From JAEUKA01 sp044228505 (GTDB taxonomy: Bacteria; Myxococcota_A; Polyangia; Palsa-1104; JAEUJZ01), in NCBI GenBank assembly GCA_044228505.1, contig JBGAUT010000022.1, positions 1 to 64,000 on the forward strand: a stretch of 64,000 nucleotides of DNA, written 5' to 3'. The position numbers and the translations under genes were made by a program. The first letter of the stretch is position 1. The number at the start of each line of letters is the position of its first letter. Below the pieces are notes generated by a model, which did not search any database, was not told the DNA's origin, and worked only from the letters and a program-made list of their open reading frames with translations. Below are positions 25,471 to 34,524 of the stretch, in pieces.

Positions 25471-27123
25471 CTAGCTCGGTGGAAGCAACTCCGGTCCCAG
25501 CTCAACGGCCTCTGCCGGTGCGACCTGACAAATGCGATGCCACAGAGAGCTTCTCTTATCGGCATCGAGTTCCGCCGCTCGGGCCGCACGTACTGCCAGT
25601 CGCAGGGTCTTAGAAACCAACTCTGGCTGCCAGTCCAAGAGTCGATGGGAATCGATATCGGCCAGAAGGGAGTTCACGAGTGGAACCGCAATGTCACTAC
25701 GATCATGCTTGAGTAAGAACTCTCCCAGGCGAAGCCGTAATAGGAACCGTTCGGCACCGGAGCTTGCTTGAGTTAGGAGTCTTTGCAGACACTGGACACC
25801 GGCACCAAGCTCTTCGGGAATGGGTGGCGGAGGACTCTGTTTGGCCGGATCGGCATTCCCATGTGTACTGCTCAGTTCGTTTTTTGAGTGCAACACCCGA
25901 ACGGTTTCAGCATCGGCAAACGGGGTTCCTTCACGATCCGAAAAGCGTAGCTCGGTAATCTGCGGACACAATTGAAACAGCAGACTCAACTGATTTTGCA
26001 CGGCAAGTCGAGCTGGCTCTGCGCCCATTGCTTCAAGTCCGGTCAGGACGAAGCGCTGCAGGTCGAGCCACAATGGACAGATCGAGAACAGCTCCTCGCA
26101 TTCCGCAACGACCTCTTGATATTGACCCTCCGCAAGCCGCTGGGTGAAATCCTTCCGGAGTCGAGCATGACCTTGCGGTGGCGGAATCTGGGACTTCCCT
26201 TTGTTTGCCAGCGCTTCAGCGATACGCTCAGGTTTGAGCAGATCATGATTTGCCCAGCGCAGCGCTCGCAGCAGCCAGTATGGTGCGGGACTACTGGGCG
26301 ACTCTGCACGAAGGTGTGAAGCGAGTCGGACCACCAGCAGAGAGAGCTGATCTTCGACGGCCTCTTGGCTCAGCTCGGCTATGTCAGGAACCGGTGCTGG
26401 CGGAGGCACCAAAGCAACTGGCGCTGTCACGGAAGTTGCAGCAGGCATCGCAGGCACCGCTGCCGAAGTAACAGAGTGCGGGACTGCTTGCTCTGTGACG
26501 TGAGACGAGTCCGCTACAGGGGCAGGAGTCGTCTCAGGCGTTGGCTCTGGACCTTTGGTTGGTGCGGGCGGCGGAATGGCTTGTTGGTGTTCCTTCAGGG
26601 CTTCCCTGACTTCGCGAAGCAGCGGATAGCTCAGTCCCAGCGCCGCTCCTGCCAGCTCTGCGGTCTGTTCGGCTGCAGCAACACACGCGGCAAACTCGTG
26701 GTACTGAGCAGGCTTTGGCGGATGGACTTTGATGAGCAGGCTCAGCTCGTCCGAAAGCCACTTCAACTGCTTTTGTCGACTGGAAAGACTGACTGGCAGG
26801 CAGCGACTCGAAGCCCCCGCAAGGATGTCCCCAAGTGAAATCAGGACCGCGCCAAGCTGTGAGTAGGAAGAACCATCTTCGATGCCATTATGAAATACTG
26901 AAAGTGCCAAATATCCGTAGACTTTTAGCTCGCAGCGCAGTGCGGCTAGCTCAGCAGCCACTCGTTCGATGAGCCGCCAGTCTACTCCCAGCTTGTTGGT
27001 ACTGTACGGCGCAACAGCGCTGTTAAACTGAAGTAGCAGCGGATCAGTGTCGACGGGATCTGGGGCAATTTGGGCGGCCTTACCGACCTTTGCCAAGGGA
27101 CAAGACAGAAGCGAATCGAGCAT
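25471..27123 (-). CDS. tssA: T6SS assembly cap protein TssA
   Basis: A 550-residue TssA/VasJ-type protein. The N-terminal ImpA-like part (~20-170) includes a segment reading KVYGYLALSVFHNGIEDG. A Pro/Ala/Thr-rich linker covers ~175-240. The middle domain has SSPAPYWLLRALRWANHD, a clear VasJ/TssA signature, and the C-terminus is helical with LLDWQPELVSKTLRLA. TssA binds the baseplate and caps the growing tube and sheath. It opens the leftward tssA-B-C-hcp run, divergent from the fha gene at 27293. Confidence 0.9.
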   Translation of the reverse strand: MLDSLLSCPLAKVGKAAQIAPDPVDTDPLLLQFNSAVAPYSTNKLGVDWRLIERVAAELAALRCELKVYGYLALSVFHNGIEDGSSYSQLGAVLISLGDILAGASSRCLPVSLSSRQKQLKWLSDELSLLIKVHPPKPAQYHEFAACVAAAEQTAELAGAALGLSYPLLREVREALKEHQQAIPPPAPTKGPEPTPETTPAPVADSSHVTEQAVPHSVTSAAVPAMPAATSVTAPVALVPPPAPVPDIAELSQEAVEDQLSLLVVRLASHLRAESPSSPAPYWLLRALRWANHDLLKPERIAEALANKGKSQIPPPQGHARLRKDFTQRLAEGQYQEVVAECEELFSICPLWLDLQRFVLTGLEAMGAEPARLAVQNQLSLLFQLCPQITELRFSDREGTPFADAETVRVLHSKNELSSTHGNADPAKQSPPPPIPEELGAGVQCLQRLLTQASSGAERFLLRLRLGEFLLKHDRSDIAVPLVNSLLADIDSHRLLDWQPELVSKTLRLAVRAARAAELDADKRSSLWHRICQVAPAEAVELGPELLPPS

Positions 27124-27292
27124 GGGTTGGTCCTCTCTTCTCTTCCTGTGCAGCGCTGCCTATAGCATGGGTTGTCGATCGAATGGCACTGTTCCCTCTT
27201 GCCAGATGGGAAGCGGCTGACCTAGGCTCCGCAGCATTGGCAAAGCAATTGGTGGGCCAGCATTTGCTTGTTCCAGTTCGCAGGGTGTCAAG

Positions 27293-28015
27293 ATGACTGA
27301 ACCAACACTTTCTCCACTGATGGCGGGATCGGTACCAGTCGGTTTTCTCGTCGTCGAAAGCGGTTCTTTGGTGGGGCAGCGCTTTCCTCTGCCCCAGGCA
27401 CCGGGGGCACTGCTGCTAGGTCGCGAGCGGATCTGCAACGTCCGGTTTGACCCGGATCGTGAACGGCTGGTCGGACGTACTCACGCCCGCATCGAGGTTC
27501 GCCAAGACGGACTCTACTTGGTCGATCTCAACAGTGCCAACGGAACCTTCCGTGAGGACGGAGGAGCGGTGCGCGGTGCCATTCCCCTGAACGCTGGAAT
27601 GCGGTTTCAACTCGGAGGAGAGGGCGGTCCCTGGCTGTCCGTCCAGATCAGTTCGTCAAACCAAGCGGTGCATGTCTCGCCGCCACAGAGTCAGGTTCAG
27701 ACGCTGATCAGCCGACCCACGGATCAGTCTGCTATTGTACACCTGACATCGCCTGTTCCTCCCGCTTCCGCCGCGAAGCCAGTGCTCGTGTTGCCGTCGC
27801 CGCAACGTGAGTCCGAACTGCCTGTGGTTCCGGTGATTCCTCCGGCCTCGTTCGGGGCTGATCCGGTCGCCCTCGAGCATCGAAAACAGTTCCGTCGTCA
27901 GGTGGTGATCATCTCGGTACTGCTTTTGTCCGCGTGTCTGTTGGGTCTTCTGTTTGGGATTCGTGATGACGGTGCGGGATCGAGCGAGAGCGGCGGCAAC
28001 GTAGAGTCGCAATAG
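27293..28015 (+). CDS. FHA-domain protein with C-terminal membrane anchor
   Basis: A 240-residue protein. The FHA domain (~17-118) shows LLGRER (G43, R44), GRTHARIEV (R62, H64) and NSANGTF (N83, G84), the residues that bind phosphothreonine peptides. A Pro-rich linker follows, then one membrane helix at ~203-222. It would recruit phosphorylated partners to the inner membrane, as Fha does in kinase-controlled T6SS. It is the only rightward gene within the T6SS block and sits between the two leftward operons. AGGG lies about 9 bases before the ATG. Confidence 0.9.
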   Translation: MTEPTLSPLMAGSVPVGFLVVESGSLVGQRFPLPQAPGALLLGRERICNVRFDPDRERLVGRTHARIEVRQDGLYLVDLNSANGTFREDGGAVRGAIPLNAGMRFQLGGEGGPWLSVQISSSNQAVHVSPPQSQVQTLISRPTDQSAIVHLTSPVPPASAAKPVLVLPSPQRESELPVVPVIPPASFGADPVALEHRKQFRRQVVIISVLLLSACLLGLLFGIRDDGAGSSESGGNVESQ

Positions 28016-28024
28016 ATCCCCCTC

Positions 28025-28041
28025 CGAGCGTTGTTCGCTCG
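28025..28041. terminator. Hairpin between convergent fha genes
   Basis: CGAGCG (28025-28030) and CGCTCG (28036-28041) form a perfect 6-bp stem with a 5-base loop. It occupies most of the 29-bp gap between two converging genes, a usual place for a bidirectional terminator, but neither side has a T-tract. Confidence 0.4.
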
Positions 28042-28044
28042 TAC

Positions 28045-29073
28045 CTAGGTTCCCGATGATTCGAACAGATCGCGCAGGTCCGCGAGCCCAAAGGATGCAT
28101 CTCGAATCAAGTTGCGGGCGTGCGCTACATCACCTGCTTTCAGGGCATCGGACGCCTGTTCAAGACTTATCGAAAACGGCAAGAGGAGCTGGAGCGCTTG
28201 GGCGGGCAGCGTCGAAGGAGACTGGTCCTTCTGCGAGGTATTGCGCGACACGTTCGACTGGGCATACACCCGCTGTAGTTCGCTGGTAAGCCGATCGCGT
28301 TCCTGGTGAAGCCGATCGCGTTCCTGGCGGAGTTGCTCGCATTCCTGCCGAAGCTGATCGCGTTCCTGGCGGATTTGATGGCATTCCTGGCGCACTTGCG
28401 CCGATTCATCAGGAGCCGTAGCAGCACCAGTTCCGCTTTGCTGCCGAAGGTGATCAAGCTGTGGCGCTGGCATGACCGGTGTCATGGCCCGCGACTCGGT
28501 TTGTGGCGGTGGGGGAACCATGGCAATGGCTGGGCGAATGAGTGTGGGCGGTGCCGAGTGCTCCAGCACGAGCGCAGGACCGGTTCTGGCGGTGTGTGCA
28601 GCTTCCGACGAGGGACGGCGCAAAATCAGCGTCGGAGAGCTCTGCGGAGAGAGCGGCTCGGGCGCACGCATAGGGGTCATCTGCGGGAGTACTGCTTGCT
28701 GAAGCGCCGGCAGTTTGTTGCGGATGTTGATCATGGTCTGGGGCGCGACTGTCTGCGGTGAAGCAGGCTCGCTCTGCGCGTCTTCGGCAAAGTACTCAAG
28801 ACCAATCTTTCCGATTTGCAGGAGCCCTTGCTGCTGAAGCCGGAGTGGTTGCGTGGTCAGCACGGCTCCGTCGACCATTGTTGGACTGCGGGTACTGTGC
28901 TGGATGGCCCACCAGCCGTCCGCATAGCGCAATTCCAGGTGCGTGCGTGACACCGAGTTGTCATGCAGGCAAAACTGTGCGTGCTCGCCTCGTCCAATCA
29001 GGCCGCCTGACTGATCGAGGTCACACTCGTCGCCGATCTGGATTCCCGACACTACGCGAAGGTGCAGTCTCAT
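28045..29073 (-). CDS. T6SS-associated FHA protein with coiled coil
   Basis: A 342-residue soluble protein. The FHA domain (~1-97) has GLIGRGEHAQF (G27, R28), SVSRTHLELR (S41, R43, H45) and a partner-facing loop. A low-complexity linker (~110-220) follows, then a highly charged coiled coil of near-identical heptads (RQERDQL-type, ~224-262), and a helical C-terminus. FHA proteins bind phosphothreonine on kinase targets and switch T6SS assembly on in the threonine phosphorylation pathway. It is the last gene of the tssJ-K-L-M-tagF-fha operon. Confidence 0.9.
   Translation of the reverse strand: MRLHLRVVSGIQIGDECDLDQSGGLIGRGEHAQFCLHDNSVSRTHLELRYADGWWAIQHSTRSPTMVDGAVLTTQPLRLQQQGLLQIGKIGLEYFAEDAQSEPASPQTVAPQTMINIRNKLPALQQAVLPQMTPMRAPEPLSPQSSPTLILRRPSSEAAHTARTGPALVLEHSAPPTLIRPAIAMVPPPPQTESRAMTPVMPAPQLDHLRQQSGTGAATAPDESAQVRQECHQIRQERDQLRQECEQLRQERDRLHQERDRLTSELQRVYAQSNVSRNTSQKDQSPSTLPAQALQLLLPFSISLEQASDALKAGDVAHARNLIRDASFGLADLRDLFESSGT
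28288..28392. repeat. Five 21-bp tandem repeats encoding the coiled coil
   Basis: Five units of 21 bp (28288, 28309, 28330, 28351 and 28372), each holding the ATTCCTG/GTTCCTG core, code for successive heptads of the FHA protein's coiled coil. A sixth unit is degenerate. Units 1, 2 and 4 are almost identical in DNA, so copy number could vary by slippage. Confidence 0.75.
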
Positions 29074-29088
29074 ATAGGAAGACCTGTT

Positions 29089-30108
29089 CTACCTTGGATG
29101 TTCAGAGACTTGGAAGTTCAGATCTCCGACTCGTCGTTTCATCGCCAACACCGCCAAGACTTCTTGCAACGGAGTTGCAACTGTCAGTCCCGAGCGCGCT
29201 GCCTGCGAGGGTAGCTCGGACCGCCCGGGTTGCCACACTCCGCGAGTACTGCCATCGGACCGCAACAGAGCAGAAAAGCTGTCCACCGTGGGCTCGCGAA
29301 AGCTGGCGAGCAACACCCCTGGCTGCGGACCGCCAAGCTGCCAAAACAGCGTCAGGGTCGCACGATGGGGCTGCACCAGCGTCGATAACAGCGAAATATA
29401 GAAGCGCAGTTCAAGCTGCCGAGCAAAGGCCGGACGACCCAGTGGAATCAGGATGCTCTGCCGGAGCAGTCGTGGATCGGCACCGCTGCCAAGCAGCGCG
29501 ATCAGCTCCCAGCAGAGTGACAAGCCGTTCTGTCCGGCCCGCTGTGCGAGACCCGAGGACTCGCATGAACCGAGGTCTCCGCAGGTGGTTTCTTGCAAAA
29601 AGTTTGCATAACGAGCTTCCTCGTCTGGTCGGGGGGCTGGGGCCAAACTTGCTTCACCGGCAACACTGGGCGACCGCGTGGACGCTACCTGACCGTGTAT
29701 TTGTCCGATGTGAGACAGCCTGCCCACCTGATGAATCAGCGCTTCCATCGTTGTAAAGAAGCCGTCATTGCGTGCGATAAGAGACGCTGCCTGAGCGTCC
29801 CAATCGGAGGTCTGCACGAGATCGAACGCCGCAAATGGGAAGGGCCGCTGATGGCAGTCCTGAGATGCGCACAGGAGTCCCATCACGGCTCGTTCGCTAT
29901 TGTCAGGACGGAACAAAAAGCGGTGGTAGAGCCGAGGATAGGCGACCGCAAAGCCCCCTCCCATGTCCCAGCGTGCTTGGTGGAGGCCTCGTTCGAGCCA
30001 GTCTTCTAGTCGACGAACCTCGCGTCCGGCTGCCCGCACGCGCACGAAGTCAGGATGTCCTGGCAGATATCCAAACACGCCCAGTGTCGTCGAAGTAGGC
30101 TGGCCCAT
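29089..30108 (-). CDS. tagF: T6SS-associated regulator TagF
   Basis: A 339-residue TagF (ImpM, DUF2094) protein. The N-terminus GVFGYLPGHPDFVR matches the family opening (GxxGKxPxxGDFvxR type), followed by LEDWLERGLHQAR and a core with LYHRFLF and QRPFPFAAF. TagF represses T6SS after translation in the threonine phosphorylation pathway, in some species by sequestering Fha. Here it lies directly between tssM and an fha gene. Some TagF proteins are fused to a PppA phosphatase domain; none is visible here, and no separate PppA gene lies in the window. Confidence 0.88.
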   Translation of the reverse strand: MGQPTSTTLGVFGYLPGHPDFVRVRAAGREVRRLEDWLERGLHQARWDMGGGFAVAYPRLYHRFLFRPDNSERAVMGLLCASQDCHQRPFPFAAFDLVQTSDWDAQAASLIARNDGFFTTMEALIHQVGRLSHIGQIHGQVASTRSPSVAGEASLAPAPRPDEEARYANFLQETTCGDLGSCESSGLAQRAGQNGLSLCWELIALLGSGADPRLLRQSILIPLGRPAFARQLELRFYISLLSTLVQPHRATLTLFWQLGGPQPGVLLASFREPTVDSFSALLRSDGSTRGVWQPGRSELPSQAARSGLTVATPLQEVLAVLAMKRRVGDLNFQVSEHPR

Positions 30109-30114
30109 GCACCC

Positions 30115-33100
30115 TCAGCGCTGGAGGCCGACCAAGCTTTCGGGCAGCTCCGTGTTTCGCCAGCGATCGTCGGCTTTCTTGGGAACCGCAGCACCGCCAC
30201 CACCACCTGCGGGTGCTAGCGTGAAGCGAATCACATAGCCTTCGCATCGTCCAGGGGCCGAGGCTGGAGGAACCAAAAACCGCAGCGTACTTCCCGCAAC
30301 TTGTGCCTTCTGGAAGAGGTCATCGGGATAGTCTGTTTGCAACACAACGCTGGCGTTCGGACTCTCTTTCCATTTGACGCGGAGCACCGCCCGTTGGGAG
30401 CTTTTTAGCTTGCTCTCTGCGCAGTTTCCCGTCGACACTTGGCACACAAAGACCTTGTCACCGCGATCCAATATGACCTCGTCCGCGTCCTTGTTACAGC
30501 CTGAGATCTTGGGAGGAATGACATCGACGTTCTGAATGTCACGCTTGGGCGCACCACCTCCCGCACCGAGTGCTTTGGGACAGTCGGTCACTTCAGCGCC
30601 AACCCGCCGGGCATCGCGAAGCTGACCACAGGTTCCCGCAAGGAAGGGAAGCGCGGGTTCAAACGGCGGCGACATCTTTTTCTGATTGCAGTCGAGGATG
30701 CTGTTGCCCACAAAGAACATTGCGATCGATTTGTCGACAAATCCAGTCAGTTTGTCGCGCAAGAAGTCCGTCCGTCCTTTGCAGCGCTCTTCGTCGGTGG
30801 CAAGCTGTCGCTGCTGGTTCCCTTTTAGCGTGAGCCAGGGAGAATGTACCTGACTCTTCCATTGATCATTGAGCGCTCGTGCTGCCAGCGGCAGGAGAGA
30901 CTGCCAAGCCATTCCTTCCAGATCCCGCAGTGAGGCTTGAAGCCCACTGTCCTGCAGATCAAAACCACTGCTAGACAGACGGGCATGCAGACTCCCAAGC
31001 AGCGTGTCTCGCGCAGTATGGAGCGTCCACAGATCCCCGCTTCCGGCCATCGTTGCTTGTACAAGCTTTAGCGCTTCGCCGGTGCGTTCCGTACTTTTTT
31101 CGACGCGATACAGTGTGGCCCGGAGCGTCTTTACTGCGTCTACGTACTTCTTGTAGTCCTCTTGGATTCCGCCGTCATCACTTTCCGTTCCGTCCGCATT
31201 CTGGGGCTTCTCTTTGGAAGCAAGCTGAGACAAGGGGGCAAGCAGCTCCATCGCGCCTTTGCACTGTCCGGGCGTCTTGATCTGCTCGAAGCTATCGCGA
31301 CCCCAATCAATCGACTTGCCGACCGACTTGCCGCAGCCGGAATACCAGGTCCGCTTGGTTCGATTTTGCTTGGCGCGATGGGCCGCCAAATCGAAGCCTT
31401 TTCCGACGGTCTGCACCAGCTCGGGGAGAGCTGGCCGGGCATCTCGAACCAGGGCATCGAGCTTTTCGATCACTTCGCCCAATCCCGTGGCATCTTTGCG
31501 CAAAGTGGCCCCCGGTTTGGGAGTGACCGGACGGAGTCTGAGTTCATGAAGCCAGGTATTCCAGGCCTTGGCGTAGTGCTCGCGGTACATGTCTTCCAGG
31601 TTCGGCGGATCCTTGGGAACCGGAACATGGAGCACACACTTCCACCAGTTGCTATCGCGACTCGCTTCCGCAGAGAAAAATACCGAACAGCCACGTTTGG
31701 TAAAGACGCGCTCGATGCCGGGCTCCGCAAACAGTGGCGACTGAAGCTGTCGATCTCGTTCATACAGGTTGGACAGAGAGGCTCGCAGGTTAAAGATGAC
31801 CGAAGATCCCCCGCCACTGGCCAAGGAAACACGGGTCTGCTCACGCAGTGACTCCTCAAACTGGAGCTGGGAGCTGTCGCGTAACTGAATCGGTTCTTGT
31901 TCGAAATAGAAGTGGAGCTGTTGCCGCAGACGAAGATTGGCGCTCTGTGGTCGCTGCGGGTCTTCCTCATCGCTGCTTTCCCTTAGGAATCGAGCGTTGT
32001 CGCCCAACGCACGCTGCCAGTGCTCCAGTACGAACTGCGACAGAGACTGCCGGGTGGGCTCTGGTTCGGTTCCTTCGCAAGAATTGCCGCGCAAAACGTG
32101 CAGCAGGCGCAGCATACCGAAGCCCCGAGTGTAGTCTTCTCCTGGACCGTCTTGCTGTCGCTGTGCCGCACGATCGAGGTCGGTGAGCATTTGGGCTTTG
32201 AGTGGAAGCAGCAGTTCGTGATCAATGCGTCGACGCAGCAGTACACTGGCCTGCTGTGCGGGTCCGCTTGGTACCCCTTTGGGTGCTTCCTGGAGTAGCT
32301 CCCGGACGGCTTCCTGTCGCGAAAGCTCGGCAGTCAGTTCCTCTTTGCTGGTGCGGCTGGCGACCACTGGCAGCGACTCTGCTTGCAGCAATTGCTGGCA
32401 GTGCTCCTGAAGCTGCGACATCCACACCATTGCACTTGTGTAGCTTCCGCCAAGATAGAGGCTACCGAGGAAACAGAGCGTGAGTCCTGAAGCCACCGCG
32501 ATTTTTTGATGCAGTCGCAGTCTCATTTGTCTGGCCGCGCTCGGACGGGCAGACAGCTCTGCTTGGCGTAGCACCTGCGCAAAGACACCACGCAGGAACA
32601 TGGTTTCCCCTCTGCCGCCCATGGCTGGTTGGAGCGCGCTGGTCCGTCGTCCATGCGGCAGCCCCAGCTCCTCGGCTCGTTTTTGGCGCATGCCAATCAG
32701 GTGTTGACCGGGCTGTTCGGCACTTCCCAAGTGGATGGCGCACAGCCACGGTCTCTCGGTGCGGGCCCGCGCTTCGAATAACGTTTCTACGAAGAAGCGC
32801 AGCGTGGCGGAAGCGGCCGCAAGCTCACTTGGGAATGCCATCGCAGCCTCGCGGGCATCGCGATCCGACAGCGTCAACAAGCGAGCCGTGGTTCGCTGCG
32901 AGAGGACTCGAATGAGATCGCCGAAGCGCTGCTGAAAGGCTTCACCAATGGACTGATGAAGGAGCTCGCTCGTATCAAGCCGGAATCCCCAGGGCTGAGC
33001 TTTTTCCTGCTCATCGAGCGCACCAAAAAACGAAGTAAATCCGTCGAGAAGATCACACTTATTGAACAACAAATGGACCGGAATCTGCGCATCTAGTAGG

Positions 33101-33819
33101 TGCAGGAGTTCATCGAGTCGCTCGCGCAGTTGCAAGGCGGCGCGTTCGATTTCAGCGCGTGGACGATCCAGAATTTCATCAATTCCCACTTGCAATAACA
33201 CGGCATCGATAGGCCGCTGTCTTCGTCGGCGAAGTAGCTGCAGGAAAGCGCGCCATTCATCGCGATCTTCATCTCGGACAGCGTACCGACCGGCGGTATC
33301 GAGAAACACTGCATCACTGGCAAGCCACCATGTGCAGTTGCGGGTTCCTCCGATTCCTTGTAGACGTCTTCCCAAGCTAACAAAGCGCAGGCCGGACCGT
33401 TCAAGAGCGGTGCTCTTTCCGACTCCTGACGGACCCAGAATCATGATCCAGGGAAGGGCCGCAGCACCGCCGAGTTGACCGCGTTCGCGACAGACCTGGT
33501 TGAGCTGAGCGAATGCGCTTTTGAATTCTTCCGAAAATGCCTTGAAGTCACGCAGCGCATCTGGACCTTGCAGTGCCGCCTGCTTCTTCGCTTGTGCCGC
33601 CATGTCTCCGGTAAGACGGCGTTCGACTAGATACTGACGCAACCAGTATCCGACGAGCAGCACGGAGAGCGGAGTACCGACGAGTAGCTCGATGATCCAG
33701 CGCTGGTCCTCGGCAATGCGCAATAGGGGACACACCACATGCAGCGCGAGTAGCAGCAGAATGAGCGTTGCTGTGGACCAGACGACCGGACGAGCCAGGA
33801 AGGCAAAGAGTTTGCGCAT
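30115..33819 (-). CDS. tssM: T6SS inner-membrane protein TssM (IcmF)
   Basis: A 1234-residue TssM. Two N-terminal membrane helices (~12-33 and 41-62) precede a cytoplasmic NTPase-like domain with an intact Walker A GPSGVGKS (129-136) and, later, DTAGRYAV. A third helix lies at about 435-460 (ASGLTLCFLGSLYLGG). The large periplasmic part follows and ends in a beta-rich domain that contacts TssJ in this family. TssM, TssL and TssJ form the membrane complex. Many TssM proteins have lost the P-loop; this one keeps it. AAGGAG precedes the ATG, 3 bp after the tssL stop. Confidence 0.96.
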   Translation of the reverse strand: MRKLFAFLARPVVWSTATLILLLLALHVVCPLLRIAEDQRWIIELLVGTPLSVLLVGYWLRQYLVERRLTGDMAAQAKKQAALQGPDALRDFKAFSEEFKSAFAQLNQVCRERGQLGGAAALPWIMILGPSGVGKSTALERSGLRFVSLGRRLQGIGGTRNCTWWLASDAVFLDTAGRYAVRDEDRDEWRAFLQLLRRRRQRPIDAVLLQVGIDEILDRPRAEIERAALQLRERLDELLHLLDAQIPVHLLFNKCDLLDGFTSFFGALDEQEKAQPWGFRLDTSELLHQSIGEAFQQRFGDLIRVLSQRTTARLLTLSDRDAREAAMAFPSELAAASATLRFFVETLFEARARTERPWLCAIHLGSAEQPGQHLIGMRQKRAEELGLPHGRRTSALQPAMGGRGETMFLRGVFAQVLRQAELSARPSAARQMRLRLHQKIAVASGLTLCFLGSLYLGGSYTSAMVWMSQLQEHCQQLLQAESLPVVASRTSKEELTAELSRQEAVRELLQEAPKGVPSGPAQQASVLLRRRIDHELLLPLKAQMLTDLDRAAQRQQDGPGEDYTRGFGMLRLLHVLRGNSCEGTEPEPTRQSLSQFVLEHWQRALGDNARFLRESSDEEDPQRPQSANLRLRQQLHFYFEQEPIQLRDSSQLQFEESLREQTRVSLASGGGSSVIFNLRASLSNLYERDRQLQSPLFAEPGIERVFTKRGCSVFFSAEASRDSNWWKCVLHVPVPKDPPNLEDMYREHYAKAWNTWLHELRLRPVTPKPGATLRKDATGLGEVIEKLDALVRDARPALPELVQTVGKGFDLAAHRAKQNRTKRTWYSGCGKSVGKSIDWGRDSFEQIKTPGQCKGAMELLAPLSQLASKEKPQNADGTESDDGGIQEDYKKYVDAVKTLRATLYRVEKSTERTGEALKLVQATMAGSGDLWTLHTARDTLLGSLHARLSSSGFDLQDSGLQASLRDLEGMAWQSLLPLAARALNDQWKSQVHSPWLTLKGNQQRQLATDEERCKGRTDFLRDKLTGFVDKSIAMFFVGNSILDCNQKKMSPPFEPALPFLAGTCGQLRDARRVGAEVTDCPKALGAGGGAPKRDIQNVDVIPPKISGCNKDADEVILDRGDKVFVCQVSTGNCAESKLKSSQRAVLRVKWKESPNASVVLQTDYPDDLFQKAQVAGSTLRFLVPPASAPGRCEGYVIRFTLAPAGGGGGAAVPKKADDRWRNTELPESLVGLQR

Positions 33820-33822
33820 CGA

Positions 33823-34524
33823 TTACTCCTTGGTCTTCGAGGGATCGAGTTTGCGGAGTGCTTCCGTGGTGGAGCGGGCGTTCCAGTACAGCGTTCCGGT
33901 GAGCAGGACTCCCACCGCGAGCACCAGCGCGGCCGCCAATCCCATCACCCACGGTGCAGCAAACAGCGGTGGCGCAGGAGGCGGTGCCACCAGTTCGTTT
34001 TTGTGCGGACTTAAGGGCGGTCGGGGCAGCCGGTGGATCAGCTCTGTCCGCAGAGCATCCCGCAGGATTCGCAGATCCTCTAGCTGTCCTTCCTCTCGGT
34101 ACCGGCCCTCGAAGCCCCACGCCAAACAGCGTGCATAAATTTCTAGCAGTGGCAGCGGCGTATCGGGGCGCTGTCGGAGTTGTTCCAGTCGGTCGAAAAA
34201 ATCGCGTCCCAAGTTTGAGTGTTGGTAGTGCTCATACTGAAGGAGTCGCGCCATCCACAGTTCGGCACAGTCTCGGGCTGTGGACAGTTGTGCGGATTCA
34301 TCGAGCAGCGCAATCACTGCCAGCTCTGCCTGGTCTACGATGCTGTCTTCGACATCTGCGCGGAGCAGGGCTCGTCTCTGCTCACGCAAAGTACGCTCCG
34401 CAAAGGCTCGAACATCGAGTGTGCGCGCACCGGGTACTTCACCGCTGCGGAGTCGTGTGGCCAGCCAAAACAGGTCCAGATAGGACGTGCGTAAGGCTTG
34501 CTCAGCTTCAGCACAGAGCGTCAT
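33823..34524 (-). CDS. tssL: T6SS inner-membrane protein TssL (DotU), short form
   Basis: A 233-residue DotU-family protein. The cytoplasmic helical domain (1-170) contains LDLFWLATRLRSG, LLQYEHYQHSNLGRDFFDRLEQLR and LPLLEIYARCLAWGFEGRY, which are strong family signatures. One membrane helix is at ~191-214, followed by only about 20 periplasmic residues. There is no OmpA-like peptidoglycan-binding extension, so anchoring to the wall needs a separate protein. Its ATG overlaps the tssK stop as ATGA. Confidence 0.95.
   Translation of the reverse strand: MTLCAEAEQALRTSYLDLFWLATRLRSGEVPGARTLDVRAFAERTLREQRRALLRADVEDSIVDQAELAVIALLDESAQLSTARDCAELWMARLLQYEHYQHSNLGRDFFDRLEQLRQRPDTPLPLLEIYARCLAWGFEGRYREEGQLEDLRILRDALRTELIHRLPRPPLSPHKNELVAPPPAPPLFAAPWVMGLAAALVLAVGVLLTGTLYWNARSTTEALRKLDPSKTKE

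Noticed and set aside
27123..27293. Possible sigma-54 promoter in the tssA-fha gap
   Set aside because: TGGCAC and TTGC occur but the GG to GC spacing is not 10 bases on either strand.
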